A stretch of 64,000 nt of DNA from Photorhabdus australis DSM 17609 (lineage in GTDB: Bacteria > Pseudomonadota > Gammaproteobacteria > Enterobacterales > Enterobacteriaceae), in NCBI RefSeq assembly GCF_000711895.1, contig NZ_JONO01000018.1:28019-92018 (forward strand), read 5' to 3'. This document shows positions 54,471 through 63,680 of this stretch, one piece after another. The notes below the pieces were generated by a model. The model searched no databases. It saw nothing but the letters and a program-made list of their open reading frames with translations, and was not told the origin of the DNA. Position numbers and translations under genes: made by a program. Position 1 is the stretch's first letter, and the number at the start of each line of letters is the position of its first letter.

Positions 54471-55274
54471 TTATTTTATTTTTAATACCAGGCAGCGTAA
54501 ACTCCCACCACTCTTTAAGAATTCACCCATATCACATTTGACAACATTATAACCATAATTATCTAATTGACGTTCAACCTCTACAGAACAATCATGCATT
54601 AGAATATCTTTACCTATTGGAATGTTATTACAGACAAATAGTTCTTTAGCATCATGTTCTGATATTGAGATCCTACGTTCAAATGTTTGAACAATATAAT
54701 CCTGGCTTTCTTTAGTAAATGCTTCTGGGTAGTAAATAACCGTATCTTTGTCAATAAATGAAAACGCCAGAGCTACATGAAAGAAAGTTCTATCTTGAAT
54801 ATGCAACTCACCTTTAATTCTTAACTCTGGATATACTTCTTTAATTTTATTTATTGCTTCTTTATCTGATCGAGGACCATAACCAAATATAATGTCATTA
54901 TCCCAATAAATAATATCTCCTAGCCCTTCAAAATAGATATCATCATCAACACGATGTATCTCATAACCTAATTTTTCCAGATAATCTATGTAATACTGAC
55001 TTTCACCCTGACGCTCAGCATGCCGAAAATTACTGGAAAGAAATTTATTATTATGCACCATGCCACAATCACCAGAGAAGGTCATATCAGGCAGACCGTT
55101 AACAGGATCGATAGTGCGAATACGGATACCACGCTCAGTCAACCGTTCATAAAGAAAATCCCATTGTTGCTGTGCCAATTCTTTATTGACTTTATTATTA
55201 GGATCCATCCAATTATTAATAACGTATTCAATATCGTAAAAATCCGGTTTACACATTAATAATTCTTTAATCAT
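54471..55274 (-). CDS. pcfC: Amidinotransferase/DDAH-fold enzyme PcfC
   Basis: 267 residues. The guanidino-group-modifying fold is seen in LPDMTFSGDCGMVHNNKF (Asp63, Asp69), FEGLGDIIYWDNDIIFGYG (Glu116), FFHVALAFSFID (His166) and GGSLRCLVL (Cys261). The Cys, His and acidic residues match the catalytic set of dimethylarginine hydrolases, arginine deiminases and amidinotransferases. It may turn a guanidine into a ureido group or move an amidino group. 19 bp before pcfD. Confidence 0.82.
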   Translation of the reverse strand: MIKELLMCKPDFYDIEYVINNWMDPNNKVNKELAQQQWDFLYERLTERGIRIRTIDPVNGLPDMTFSGDCGMVHNNKFLSSNFRHAERQGESQYYIDYLEKLGYEIHRVDDDIYFEGLGDIIYWDNDIIFGYGPRSDKEAINKIKEVYPELRIKGELHIQDRTFFHVALAFSFIDKDTVIYYPEAFTKESQDYIVQTFERRISISEHDAKELFVCNNIPIGKDILMHDCSVEVERQLDNYGYNVVKCDMGEFLKSGGSLRCLVLKIK

Positions 55275-55279
55275 AATAT

Positions 55280-56461
55280 TTACCTCATTCTAGATTTAGC
55301 ACTTTGTTTAGTATGGATGTTAAATATTTTTGCAAATCCTTCAGTATCACTTTGACTATATAAATGCCCACAGTTATATATTGCCAGGTTATGATCATAA
55401 ATACTGGTCTTTGAAGTACGGGAACAAACATTAACATACTTATAGCCCAGCTCAAGTTCAACCTCACCATTAACATTTTGGTTCATACTATCAATAAAAT
55501 GGTTCAAATGAGTTAATAAAGGATCATACCAAAGTCCAGAATAAACTAATTCAACCCATTGTTTATCGATGCTCTCTTTAAACCAATTTTCATGACGATT
55601 ACTACAATAACATTCCAGGTCACGATGAGCGGTAATTAAGATATGCGCCGCAGGAGATTGATAAATTGCACGTGTTTTCAAACCAACAATACCATCTTCA
55701 ACAATATCAAAAATGCCAATTGATAGCTTTTCACCAATTTCATTCAATATTTCAATAATTTCATCCAATGATTTATTTTCACCATCAAGTGATACAGGTA
55801 CGCCATGTTCAAAACCTAATGACAAAAATATTGGCTCCGTAGCTGATAGTGCGTTCTCAAATAGTTTCTCCTTCACGTCTCCAGGAATAAGTGTTTCTGG
55901 CTCTTCCAATGGACCACATTCAATGCTAAATCCCCATATGTTTTCACTCGTAGAATAAGGATTATTACAACCAAATTCTTGAGGAATACCATATTGAGTA
56001 GCATAACTGTTTACAATATTCTCGTCATATTTGAAATCTCTCAACGAAGCAATGGGTATCTTATCCAGAATTTCTATATTCATATCCATCCTGGCCTGAT
56101 CATTACCTCTGAATTGATGTGCAATATAATCAATATCAAGTAAATTAGCGACTTCAACCGCCGCTTCAGCAATTGCAGGCCGGGAAAGTGCAGCACTAAG
56201 AAAATAGCCATTCTGATAAATAGCATTTGCTTTTATTGCCTTTGAAATAAAATTTTCAGCATATTGTTTCCGATAATCTTTATAAATAAATTTATCAGCA
56301 CCAGCAACTATACACTCTAATTCAATATCATCAATATCTCTTACTTGCCCTTCATCAATATAAAGAGCAATGACCTCTTTAAATCTGGATTTAAGATCTC
56401 TTATGATAAGAGGGTTATAACGGCGATTATAATAAATCACCAAAACACTATCAGAATTCAT
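55280..56461 (-). CDS. pcfB: Argininosuccinate-synthase-like protein PcfB, ATP loops degenerate
   Basis: 393 residues, collinear with ArgG along its length: AIKANAIYQNGYFLSAALSRP, RGNDQARMDMNIEIL, YSTSENIWGFSIECGPLEEP, FDIVEDGIVGLKTRAIYQSP and VELVYSGLWYDPL. But the N-terminal PP-loop SGGLDTS is replaced by YYNRRYNP (about 10-17), the GxTGKGNDQ loop is shortened to HQFRGNDQ (115-122), and the ENR motif after DIVE is EDG. It therefore probably does not use ATP like ArgG. Its start overlaps pcfA by 11 bp and pcfC follows after 5 bp. Confidence 0.82.
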   Translation of the reverse strand: MNSDSVLVIYYNRRYNPLIIRDLKSRFKEVIALYIDEGQVRDIDDIELECIVAGADKFIYKDYRKQYAENFISKAIKANAIYQNGYFLSAALSRPAIAEAAVEVANLLDIDYIAHQFRGNDQARMDMNIEILDKIPIASLRDFKYDENIVNSYATQYGIPQEFGCNNPYSTSENIWGFSIECGPLEEPETLIPGDVKEKLFENALSATEPIFLSLGFEHGVPVSLDGENKSLDEIIEILNEIGEKLSIGIFDIVEDGIVGLKTRAIYQSPAAHILITAHRDLECYCSNRHENWFKESIDKQWVELVYSGLWYDPLLTHLNHFIDSMNQNVNGEVELELGYKYVNVCSRTSKTSIYDHNLAIYNCGHLYSQSDTEGFAKIFNIHTKQSAKSRMR

Positions 56462-57479
56462 TTAGTGTGCACCCCATTCTCGTGACAATTTCTTTTAATC
56501 CTGATTCTGTTGTATTTTCCTCAACTAATTCTGAGAAATTATTTTCAGATAACCAGGCATCGTTATAAATCGTATCTATGTAACGTTCTCCACTATCAGG
56601 AATGATGACAACGATATTATCTCCGGGCTTAAAATCATCCAGGCGATCCAATGCAGCGCATACAGAACACGCGCCAGTTCCACCAAGCAGAATACCTTCA
56701 TATCTGGCTAATTTTCTTGCCATCCGAAATGCATCAATATCTGCAATTTTCAAAGTAACATCGATGTTGCTGCGATCTAAAATAGAGGGTACAAATGTCA
56801 GCCCCGCACCTTGTACCAGATATTTCCCTGGCTCACCACCGAAAATAACTGACCCAACAGGCTCAACACCATAAATTCGCACCCGCGGGTTTTTCTCTTT
56901 CAAATAACGGGAAACCCCAGTCAACGTTCCACAACTTCCTGCCATCGCAAAACAAGCCGTCAAATTATCGCCAAAGGTTTCATACAGTTCACGCCCTGTA
57001 GAATGATAATGTTCATGAGGATTAATCTGATTTTCAAATTGCATCGGACTGAATGCGTTTGGATAGGCTTTTATAATCTCTTTAGTTAAATCAATACGAT
57101 ATTTGACAGTATCTGTTCCCACTTCAAATTCTGGCAAAAAAATAATTTCAGCACCAAACGCTCTTATTTTATCGCGTTTCGCTGGCGGCACCATACGGTC
57201 TAAAACAGCTATAAATCGATAACCTTTAACTGCACACGCCATCGCTAAAGCAATCGCAGTATTACCCGATGATGGCTCAACAACCACCATACCCGGTCTT
57301 AATTCTCCCTGAGCTTCTGCCTTTTCCAGCATAGCAACTGCGATACGATCTTTAATACTTCCACCGGGGTTAATATTCTCCATTTTAAGAAAAATATTAA
57401 TACCTCTAGTATGTCTACCATCCAACATAACTACTGGAGTATTACCTATAATGTGTAATATATTTTTTCCTAGCTTCAT
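56451..57479 (-). CDS. pcfA: PLP-dependent cysteine synthase-fold enzyme PcfA
   Basis: 342 residues from MKLGKNILHIIGNTPVVML, with GGGAGGT nine bases upstream. The fold-II PLP motif NPGGSIKDRIA places the cofactor Lys at 43; EPSSGNTAIALA is the substrate loop near 69-80, GSCGTLTG binds the phosphate and GIPDSGERY-type sequence (IIPDSGERYIDTIY) closes the domain. It resembles cysteine synthase, cystathionine beta-synthase and SbnA-type enzymes that make beta-substituted alanines. First gene of the pcf operon. Nucleophile unknown. Confidence 0.85.
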   Translation of the reverse strand: MKLGKNILHIIGNTPVVMLDGRHTRGINIFLKMENINPGGSIKDRIAVAMLEKAEAQGELRPGMVVVEPSSGNTAIALAMACAVKGYRFIAVLDRMVPPAKRDKIRAFGAEIIFLPEFEVGTDTVKYRIDLTKEIIKAYPNAFSPMQFENQINPHEHYHSTGRELYETFGDNLTACFAMAGSCGTLTGVSRYLKEKNPRVRIYGVEPVGSVIFGGEPGKYLVQGAGLTFVPSILDRSNIDVTLKIADIDAFRMARKLARYEGILLGGTGACSVCAALDRLDDFKPGDNIVVIIPDSGERYIDTIYNDAWLSENNFSELVEENTTESGLKEIVTRMGCTLNEF

Positions 57480-58117
57480 ATAAATTTTACCTCCCATTTT
57501 TTGGTCAATGTTAAGAATATACAATGATGACGAGGTATTTTTATTAACAAATAAAGCATTTCAATATCTATTAATTTATTAGTGAAATTAACCACTTTAT
57601 AAATAACTTTTAGGAATAACACCTCTCCTTCCAAAAGATAAATTCATTTCTTTCCGCACTCACGCAATGATTAATTAATACAGAGGATGATTATAAATTT
57701 ACTCCAAGAAGTCTACTGTCAATTCTGACAGCTATATAAATAAAAACTTATATAAATTCTTTATATTATTATTTAATAATAAAAATATATATCATTAATT
57801 TTCCATATTCTTATGTAGAATCGATTAAAATAAATGACCATTATAGATATTATATGAAAATATATTTTTTAATTATTATGAAATAATAATACATGTAATT
57901 AACCAGATTTATTGGCAAATAATATAAATAAATTTCCAATTAATTATAGACAATAATTCTATAATTAATTATATCTACACGATCATAAACTAGAGATTGT
58001 TCAGAATATAAAGGCAATAAACAGGAAATAAGTCAGATTAATCTTCAATTCAATGGAAGTGGAAGTTACCAACGAAAAATTTTATAGACTGATGAAATAA
58101 CAGTAAGTTGAGGCAAT
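57480..58117. promoter_or_regulatory. AT-rich region upstream of pcfA, no gene
   Basis: About 640 bp, very AT-rich, with no credible coding sequence. It contains the pcfA promoter and lux-box-like dyad (57690-57731) and, if that promoter is used, an mRNA leader of about 200 nt. From about 57735 to 58117 I recognise nothing. Confidence 0.6.
57690..57731 (-). promoter_or_regulatory. lux-box-like dyad and promoter of pcfA
   Basis: CTGTCAATTCTGACAG at 57716-57731 has 6-bp arms and the CTGT-N8-ACAG layout of the lux box core. On the minus strand a perfect TATAAT lies at 57695-57690, so the dyad is centred near -40.5. A TTGACA inside the dyad is 21 bp from TATAAT, too far for good unaided activity. 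Start point would be near 57683. Confidence 0.72.
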
Positions 58118-58146
58118 AAAAAACGCCAGCATTGCCAGCGTTTTTT
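58118..58146 (-). terminator. Terminator after rplI
   Basis: AAAAAACGC and GCGTTTTTT arms around a short loop, 27 bp after the rplI stop on the minus strand. Confidence 0.85.
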
Positions 58147-58172
58147 ACTTGTTTACATCCGTTAATTATAAA

Positions 58173-58625
58173 TTAAGCTTCAGCAACAATGTTAACGTTC
58201 AGTTTTGCGAATACATCACTGTGTACCTGGAAATGAACTTCATGTTCACCAGTAGTACGCAGAACGCCATTAGGCAGGCGAACTTCGCTCTTAGATACTT
58301 CAATACCAGCCGCAGTAACTGCATCAGCGATATCACGAGTACCAACAGAACCGAACAGTTTTCCTTCGTCACCAGCTTTAGAAGCAATAGTAACGGAACC
58401 CAGCGTATTGATTTTCTCCGCGCGAGCTTCTGCTGCTGACAGAACGTCAGCCAGCTTAGCTTCCAGTTCAGCACGGCGAGCTTCGAAGAATTCGATGTTT
58501 TTCTTAGTCGCAGGGACAGCTTTTCCCTGTGGTACTAAGTAGTTACGGGCATAACCCGGTTTAACGTTAACTTGATCACCCAGGCCACCCAGGTTAGCTA
58601 CTTTATCAAGCAGAATAATTTGCAT
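58173..58625 (-). CDS. rplI: 50S ribosomal protein L9
   Basis: 150 residues (E. coli 149). [30 protein letters not shown] is the conserved N-terminal domain, joined by a long helix (about 40-75) to the C-terminal domain with [14 protein letters not shown]. Last gene of rpsF-priB-rpsR-rplI. The ytfB gene that follows in E. coli is replaced by the pcf island. Confidence 0.98.
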   Translation of the reverse strand: MQIILLDKVANLGGLGDQVNVKPGYARNYLVPQGKAVPATKKNIEFFEARRAELEAKLADVLSAAEARAEKINTLGSVTIASKAGDEGKLFGSVGTRDIADAVTAAGIEVSKSEVRLPNGVLRTTGEHEVHFQVHSDVFAKLNVNIVAEA

Positions 58626-58663
58626 TACCTTATCCTCTCTGAGTCGTTAATGGACTGTACCGA

Positions 58664-59213
<550 letters not shown>

Positions 59214-59218
59214 AGTTA

Positions 59219-59614
59219 TTACTCTTCAGAATCCCCAGCTTCTTCAGCATCAACGCCGGCGTCTTCCAGAGAGTAATCGCGGCTGCGACGTTCATCTTTG
59301 GCTTTAACCATTGGAGATGCTTCAGTTACCGCGTGCTTAACGCGCATAATCATGCTGCGGATAACGGCATCGTTGAAGCGGAAGTTAGTTTCCAGCTCAT
59401 CAACCACTTCCTGCGGAGCTTCAACGTTCATCAGAACGTAATGGGCTTTGTGCAGTTTGTTGATTGGATAAGCCAGTTGACGGCGACCCCAGTCTTCCAG
59501 ACGGTGAATCTGACCTTGCGCGTTAGTGATAGTTGCACTGTAACGCTCGATCATGCCCGGAACCTGTTCGCTTTGGTCAGGATGGACCATAAAAACGATT
59601 TCGTAATGACGCAT
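59219..59614 (-). CDS. rpsF: 30S ribosomal protein S6
   Basis: 131 residues. [51 protein letters not shown] and an acidic tail ending GDSEE, the place where RimK adds glutamates in E. coli. AAGGAG precedes the ATG. First gene of its operon. Confidence 0.98.
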   Translation of the reverse strand: MRHYEIVFMVHPDQSEQVPGMIERYSATITNAQGQIHRLEDWGRRQLAYPINKLHKAHYVLMNVEAPQEVVDELETNFRFNDAVIRSMIMRVKHAVTEASPMVKAKDERRSRDYSLEDAGVDAEEAGDSEE

Positions 59615-59636
59615 TAGAATTGCTCCTTACGGATTA

Positions 59637-59701
59637 TTCAGCCTCCTGTCAGGGTCAACCGCGGCCCATGGAGGCAAGGAACTTGTTTAAGTGCGGCTGA
59701 A
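59637..59701 (-). promoter_or_regulatory. Putative S6:S18 autoregulatory leader of rpsF
   Basis: TTCAGCC at 59637-59643 and GGCTGAA at 59695-59701 close a 65-nt structured region with inner GCCTCC/GGAGGC pairing, ending 23 nt before the rpsF start. Gammaproteobacterial rpsF leaders are known to bind the S6:S18 dimer; matching to that RNA family is by position and shape only. Confidence 0.5.
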
Positions 59702-59770
59702 AAATTGACGCGTCACTATACCCGCCTCACATCAAAAACTCAAGGAATGAACAACGCTTTATGTTTTGGA

Positions 59771-60508
59771 TTACTGTGAACTGCGCTGACGCGCCGCCTC
59801 AAACAAGCAAACACCTGTTGCTACAGATACATTAAGAGATGAGACAGAACCCGCCATAGGAATACTAATCAATTCATCACAATGTTCACGGGTCAAACGA
59901 CGCATACCTTCTCCTTCTGCACCCATCACCAGGGCTATAGGACCGGTTAGTTTGCTCTGATATAGCGTATGGTCGGCTTCCCCGGCTGTACCAACCACCC
60001 AAATATTATGCTCCTGCAATAAACGCAGAGTACGGGCAAGATTGGTTACACGAACAAGTGGTACGCTTTCCGCGGCACCACATGCTACTTTTTTCGCAGT
60101 AGCATTAAGCTGAGCAGAACGATCACGGGGAACAATAACCGCATGTACACCTGCCGCATCAGCACTACGCAAGCAAGCGCCCAGATTATGTGGATCTGTC
60201 ACCCCATCAAGCACCAGCACAAAAGGCGTCTCCACCTGTGCCAGCAAATCTGGTAGGTCGTTTTCCTGATACTGACGCCCTGGTTTCACCCTTGCAATAA
60301 TCCCCTGATGCACAGCACCTTCTGTTTGATTATCCAACCACTGACGATTTGCCAATTGGACAGCCATCCCGATGTTTTCCAGTTCATTAATCAGAGGCAT
60401 CAAACGACGATCTTCACGTCCTTTCAGTACATAAACTTCCATAAAACGCTGAGGATCTCGATCCAGTAAAGCTTTAACGGCATGAATACCGTAGATAATT
60501 TCACTCAT
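59771..60508 (-). CDS. rlmB: 23S rRNA (Gm2251) methyltransferase RlmB
   Basis: 245 residues, SpoU/TrmH superfamily knot enzyme. An N-terminal domain ([20 protein letters not shown]) is followed by the SPOUT motifs [41 protein letters not shown] and [23 protein letters not shown]. It methylates the ribose of G2251 in the P-loop. It follows rnr, as in E. coli. Confidence 0.97.
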   Translation of the reverse strand: MSEIIYGIHAVKALLDRDPQRFMEVYVLKGREDRRLMPLINELENIGMAVQLANRQWLDNQTEGAVHQGIIARVKPGRQYQENDLPDLLAQVETPFVLVLDGVTDPHNLGACLRSADAAGVHAVIVPRDRSAQLNATAKKVACGAAESVPLVRVTNLARTLRLLQEHNIWVVGTAGEADHTLYQSKLTGPIALVMGAEGEGMRRLTREHCDELISIPMAGSVSSLNVSVATGVCLFEAARQRSSQ

Positions 60509-60625
60509 AATCTTCTTAATTTCACTGTTATACAGTACTGACTGATACTATGGGCCTATCTATCAGGCTCCCTGTATTCAAGACACTAAAATATTCAGAC
60601 TACCTCGGAAAGAATAGCCCTTTGA

Positions 60626-63070
60626 TTACCTCTCAGCACTTTTCTTAGCCCGTTTAGCTTTGAATTTAGCAACAATTTTTTGTGTTTTAGCTGAAAGGTT
60701 TTTTTTACCTTTTCTCTTATTACCTTTCGGCTTATCCGCAGATTCCTTTTTACGGAAAGCACCATCAGGCTCAAAGTCAGTCTCTTTACTGTGACCACGT
60801 CCTTTCTGCTTAGCATCCCTACGACCAGATTCCGCTTTTTTCACTCTGTCACGCGCTGTTTTGCCGACATTCCGAGCTTTTCGGGTAGTGGTAAGTAATT
60901 TAAAATCAATATTACGCTCATCCATATGGACAGCTTCCACACGGATTTCAACTTCATCCCCCAACCGGTACGTTCGACCAGAGGACTCACCTATTAAACG
61001 CTGCCCCACATTATCAAAGCGATAATAATCATTATCTAAAGTGGAAACATGTACTAAACCGTCGATAAACAGCTCATTTAGGCGAACAAAGAAGCCGAAA
61101 CCTGTCACACTGGTGATAATCCCGGTAAAGATATTACCCACCTGATCCTGCATGAAGTCACACTTAAGCCAATCGGCAACATCTCTCGTCGCTTCATCTG
61201 CTCGGCGCTCGGTCATAGAACAGTGTTCTCCCAGTTGCAGCATATGTTCCATATCACTATGCCATCCACCGGTTGATGTGCCACCATGTTCAACAATACC
61301 TTCCTGTTTTGCCAACAGATATTTTATCGCTCGATGTAGCACCAAATCAGGATAACGGCGGATAGGCGAAGTAAAGTGCGCATAAGAATTTAATGACAGG
61401 CCGAAGTGACCACGGTTTTCCGGGTCATAAATTGCTTGTTTCATTGAACGCAACAACATGGTTTGCAGTAATTCGCGATCTGGCCGTTCAGCCACTTGAT
61501 GCATCAGTTGTGCATAATCCTTTGGCGTTGGCGTCATACCACCCGGCAAAGTCAATCCCAATTCGTTAAAAACAGAGCGCAGGTTAACAATGCTCTCTTC
61601 TCTTGGTCGATCATGAATACGATAAAGTACCGGTTCTCTGTTTTTCTCTACAAAACGCGCAGCCGCAATGTTTGCCAAAATCATGCACTCTTCAATCAGT
61701 TTATGTGCATCATTGCGAACAACGGGTTCAATTCGCTCAATCCGGCGTTCTGCATTAAAGATAAACTTCGCCTCTTCTGATTCAAAAGAGATCGCACCAC
61801 GCTGCTCACGGGCACTTTCCAATGCCTGATAAAGTTCATGTAAGTGCTCAATATGTTGAACCAGCGGCTTATAGTGTTCACGTAACTCTTCATCTCCCTG
61901 CAACATACGCCACACTTTGGTATATGTCAGACGGGCATGAGAATTCATAACTGCTTCATAAAATTTATAAGATGACAATTTTCCCTGGGCTGACACTGTC
62001 ATTTCACACACCATACAAAGACGGTCAACCTGTGGGTTCAACGAACAGAGGCCATTAGAGAGCACTTCTGGCAACATAGGAACAACCTGAGACGGGAAGT
62101 AAACTGAGTTACTCCGGTTACAAGCTTCTGTATCCAATGCCGTTTGTGGGCGGACATAGTAACTGACATCAGCAATAGCAACCCATAAACGCCAACCACC
62201 GCTTCGCTTCCTTTCGCAATAAACAGCATCGTCAAAATCACGAGCATCTTCACCATCAATTGTCACCAATGGTAAAGCTCGCAGATCAACACGGCCTCCT
62301 TTCGCAGAGTCGGGCACCTGTTCATCCAGAAATGCCACCTGATTTTCCACTTGTGGCGGCCAATGGTGTGGAATTTCATGAGTACGCAAGGCAATTTCCA
62401 CTGCCATATTCGTTCCCATGGTTTCACCCAATACTTCAACAATTTTACCAACCGCTTTTGTACGACGCGTTGGGCGTGTAATCAATTCCACCACGACTAC
62501 ATTCCCCATACGCGCGCCACAATTCTCATCTTTTGGGATCAAGATATCGAAGCTCAGGCGACTGTCATCCGGTACGACAAATCCCATGCCCGAGTCAAGA
62601 AAATAACGGCCAACAATCTGACTGGTTTTAGGTACCAACACACGAACAATACGCGCTTCACTACGCCCTCTACGATCTGAAGGCAATGGCTGCGCCAATA
62701 CGACGTCACCATGAATAGCCATTTTCAACTGCTCAGCAGAAAGATAAAAATCGTCTTTGTATCCTTCCACTCTTAGGAAACCATAACCATCTCTGTGACC
62801 AATGACAGTACCTTTCAATAAATCCAGTCTTTCTGGCAAGGCGTAACATTGACGGCGGGTAAACACCAGTTGACCATCACGTTCCATAGCCCGTAAACGG
62901 CGACGTAATGCTTCAAGATCCTCATTATTGGTCAGATTCAGCTCTTGTGCCAATTCCTGGCGGCTCACCGGTACAGTGCGTTTAGAAATAATGCCTAAGA
63001 TGTACTCACGACTTGGAATAGGAGATTCATATTTTTCCGCTTCGCGTTCCAGAAAAGGGTCTTGTGACAT
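60626..63070 (-). CDS. rnr: Exoribonuclease RNase R
   Basis: 814 residues from [20 protein letters not shown] (E. coli 813), with AGGAAC upstream. An N-terminal HTH, two cold-shock domains, the RNB catalytic domain ([17 protein letters not shown], with the metal-binding Asp residues), an S1 domain ([19 protein letters not shown]) and a Lys-rich tail are present. It degrades structured RNA and trans-translation targets. The open frame extends 48 bp further upstream toward nsrR without family support. Confidence 0.98.
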   Translation of the reverse strand: MSQDPFLEREAEKYESPIPSREYILGIISKRTVPVSRQELAQELNLTNNEDLEALRRRLRAMERDGQLVFTRRQCYALPERLDLLKGTVIGHRDGYGFLRVEGYKDDFYLSAEQLKMAIHGDVVLAQPLPSDRRGRSEARIVRVLVPKTSQIVGRYFLDSGMGFVVPDDSRLSFDILIPKDENCGARMGNVVVVELITRPTRRTKAVGKIVEVLGETMGTNMAVEIALRTHEIPHHWPPQVENQVAFLDEQVPDSAKGGRVDLRALPLVTIDGEDARDFDDAVYCERKRSGGWRLWVAIADVSYYVRPQTALDTEACNRSNSVYFPSQVVPMLPEVLSNGLCSLNPQVDRLCMVCEMTVSAQGKLSSYKFYEAVMNSHARLTYTKVWRMLQGDEELREHYKPLVQHIEHLHELYQALESAREQRGAISFESEEAKFIFNAERRIERIEPVVRNDAHKLIEECMILANIAAARFVEKNREPVLYRIHDRPREESIVNLRSVFNELGLTLPGGMTPTPKDYAQLMHQVAERPDRELLQTMLLRSMKQAIYDPENRGHFGLSLNSYAHFTSPIRRYPDLVLHRAIKYLLAKQEGIVEHGGTSTGGWHSDMEHMLQLGEHCSMTERRADEATRDVADWLKCDFMQDQVGNIFTGIITSVTGFGFFVRLNELFIDGLVHVSTLDNDYYRFDNVGQRLIGESSGRTYRLGDEVEIRVEAVHMDERNIDFKLLTTTRKARNVGKTARDRVKKAESGRRDAKQKGRGHSKETDFEPDGAFRKKESADKPKGNKRKGKKNLSAKTQKIVAKFKAKRAKKSAER

Positions 63071-63114
63071 GGCAGTTCCTCCGTTGTCATCAGCAAGCTG
63101 TTTGCGCCATTTCT

Positions 63115-63540
63115 TCATTCGGTCAGCAGCAGCTTATAAAGGGGGATATTGTCTTCAACCATATCAGCTAAAGTATGCTTATCCAGTTCTTCTAAAAATT
63201 TCTCGGCTGCCTGATTTAATACCACTTTCAGGCGACATGCAGACGTAATATGGCAAGATTCCTGACTACAGTTAACCAATGATAATGGCTCGAGAGCACG
63301 AACTACATCACCAATTCTGATATCCTTTGCTGGTTTACCCAGACGAATGCCGCCATTTTTACCACGAACAGCATCCACTAATCCTAAGTGACTCAATTGG
63401 TTAATAATTTTTACCATGTGGTTACGAGAAACACCATAAACATCAGTGACTTCAGAAATACTGGTCATCTGGCTTTGCGGCAAAGCAGCCATATAAATTA
63501 GCGCGCGTAAGCCATAATCTGTAAAACTCGTTAACTGCAC
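63115..63540 (-). CDS. nsrR: Nitric-oxide-sensing repressor NsrR
   Basis: 141 residues (E. coli 141), Rrf2 family. Winged [23 protein letters not shown] and [19 protein letters not shown]; the Fe-S ligand Cys residues are in [16 protein letters not shown] (91, 96, 102). It represses NO-detoxification genes until its cluster is nitrosylated. The start is GTG after AGAGG. It precedes rnr, as in E. coli, but a group II intron lies about 140 bp upstream. Confidence 0.97.
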   Translation of the reverse strand: MQLTSFTDYGLRALIYMAALPQSQMTSISEVTDVYGVSRNHMVKIINQLSHLGLVDAVRGKNGGIRLGKPAKDIRIGDVVRALEPLSLVNCSQESCHITSACRLKVVLNQAAEKFLEELDKHTLADMVEDNIPLYKLLLTE

Positions 63541-63680
63541 ATCAACCTCTGGATAATGAGATATAAGTTAATATATCCGAGAACAAACTGAAAAAATAAG
63601 TATTTGTTCAAATTATATACCATAAATTAGCTAAAATTCTGTTGATCTTCTGGTAGTTAAGCAAAAAAGGCCATAATAAA

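Noticed and set aside
55280..56461. pcfB as the missing argG
   Set aside because: The PP-loop and second ATP loop are not conserved, so it is unlikely to be the housekeeping argininosuccinate synthase.
56451..57479. pcfA as housekeeping cysK/cysM
   Set aside because: Its operon context, SSGNTA loop and GSCGT phosphate loop differ from enterobacterial CysK and CysM.
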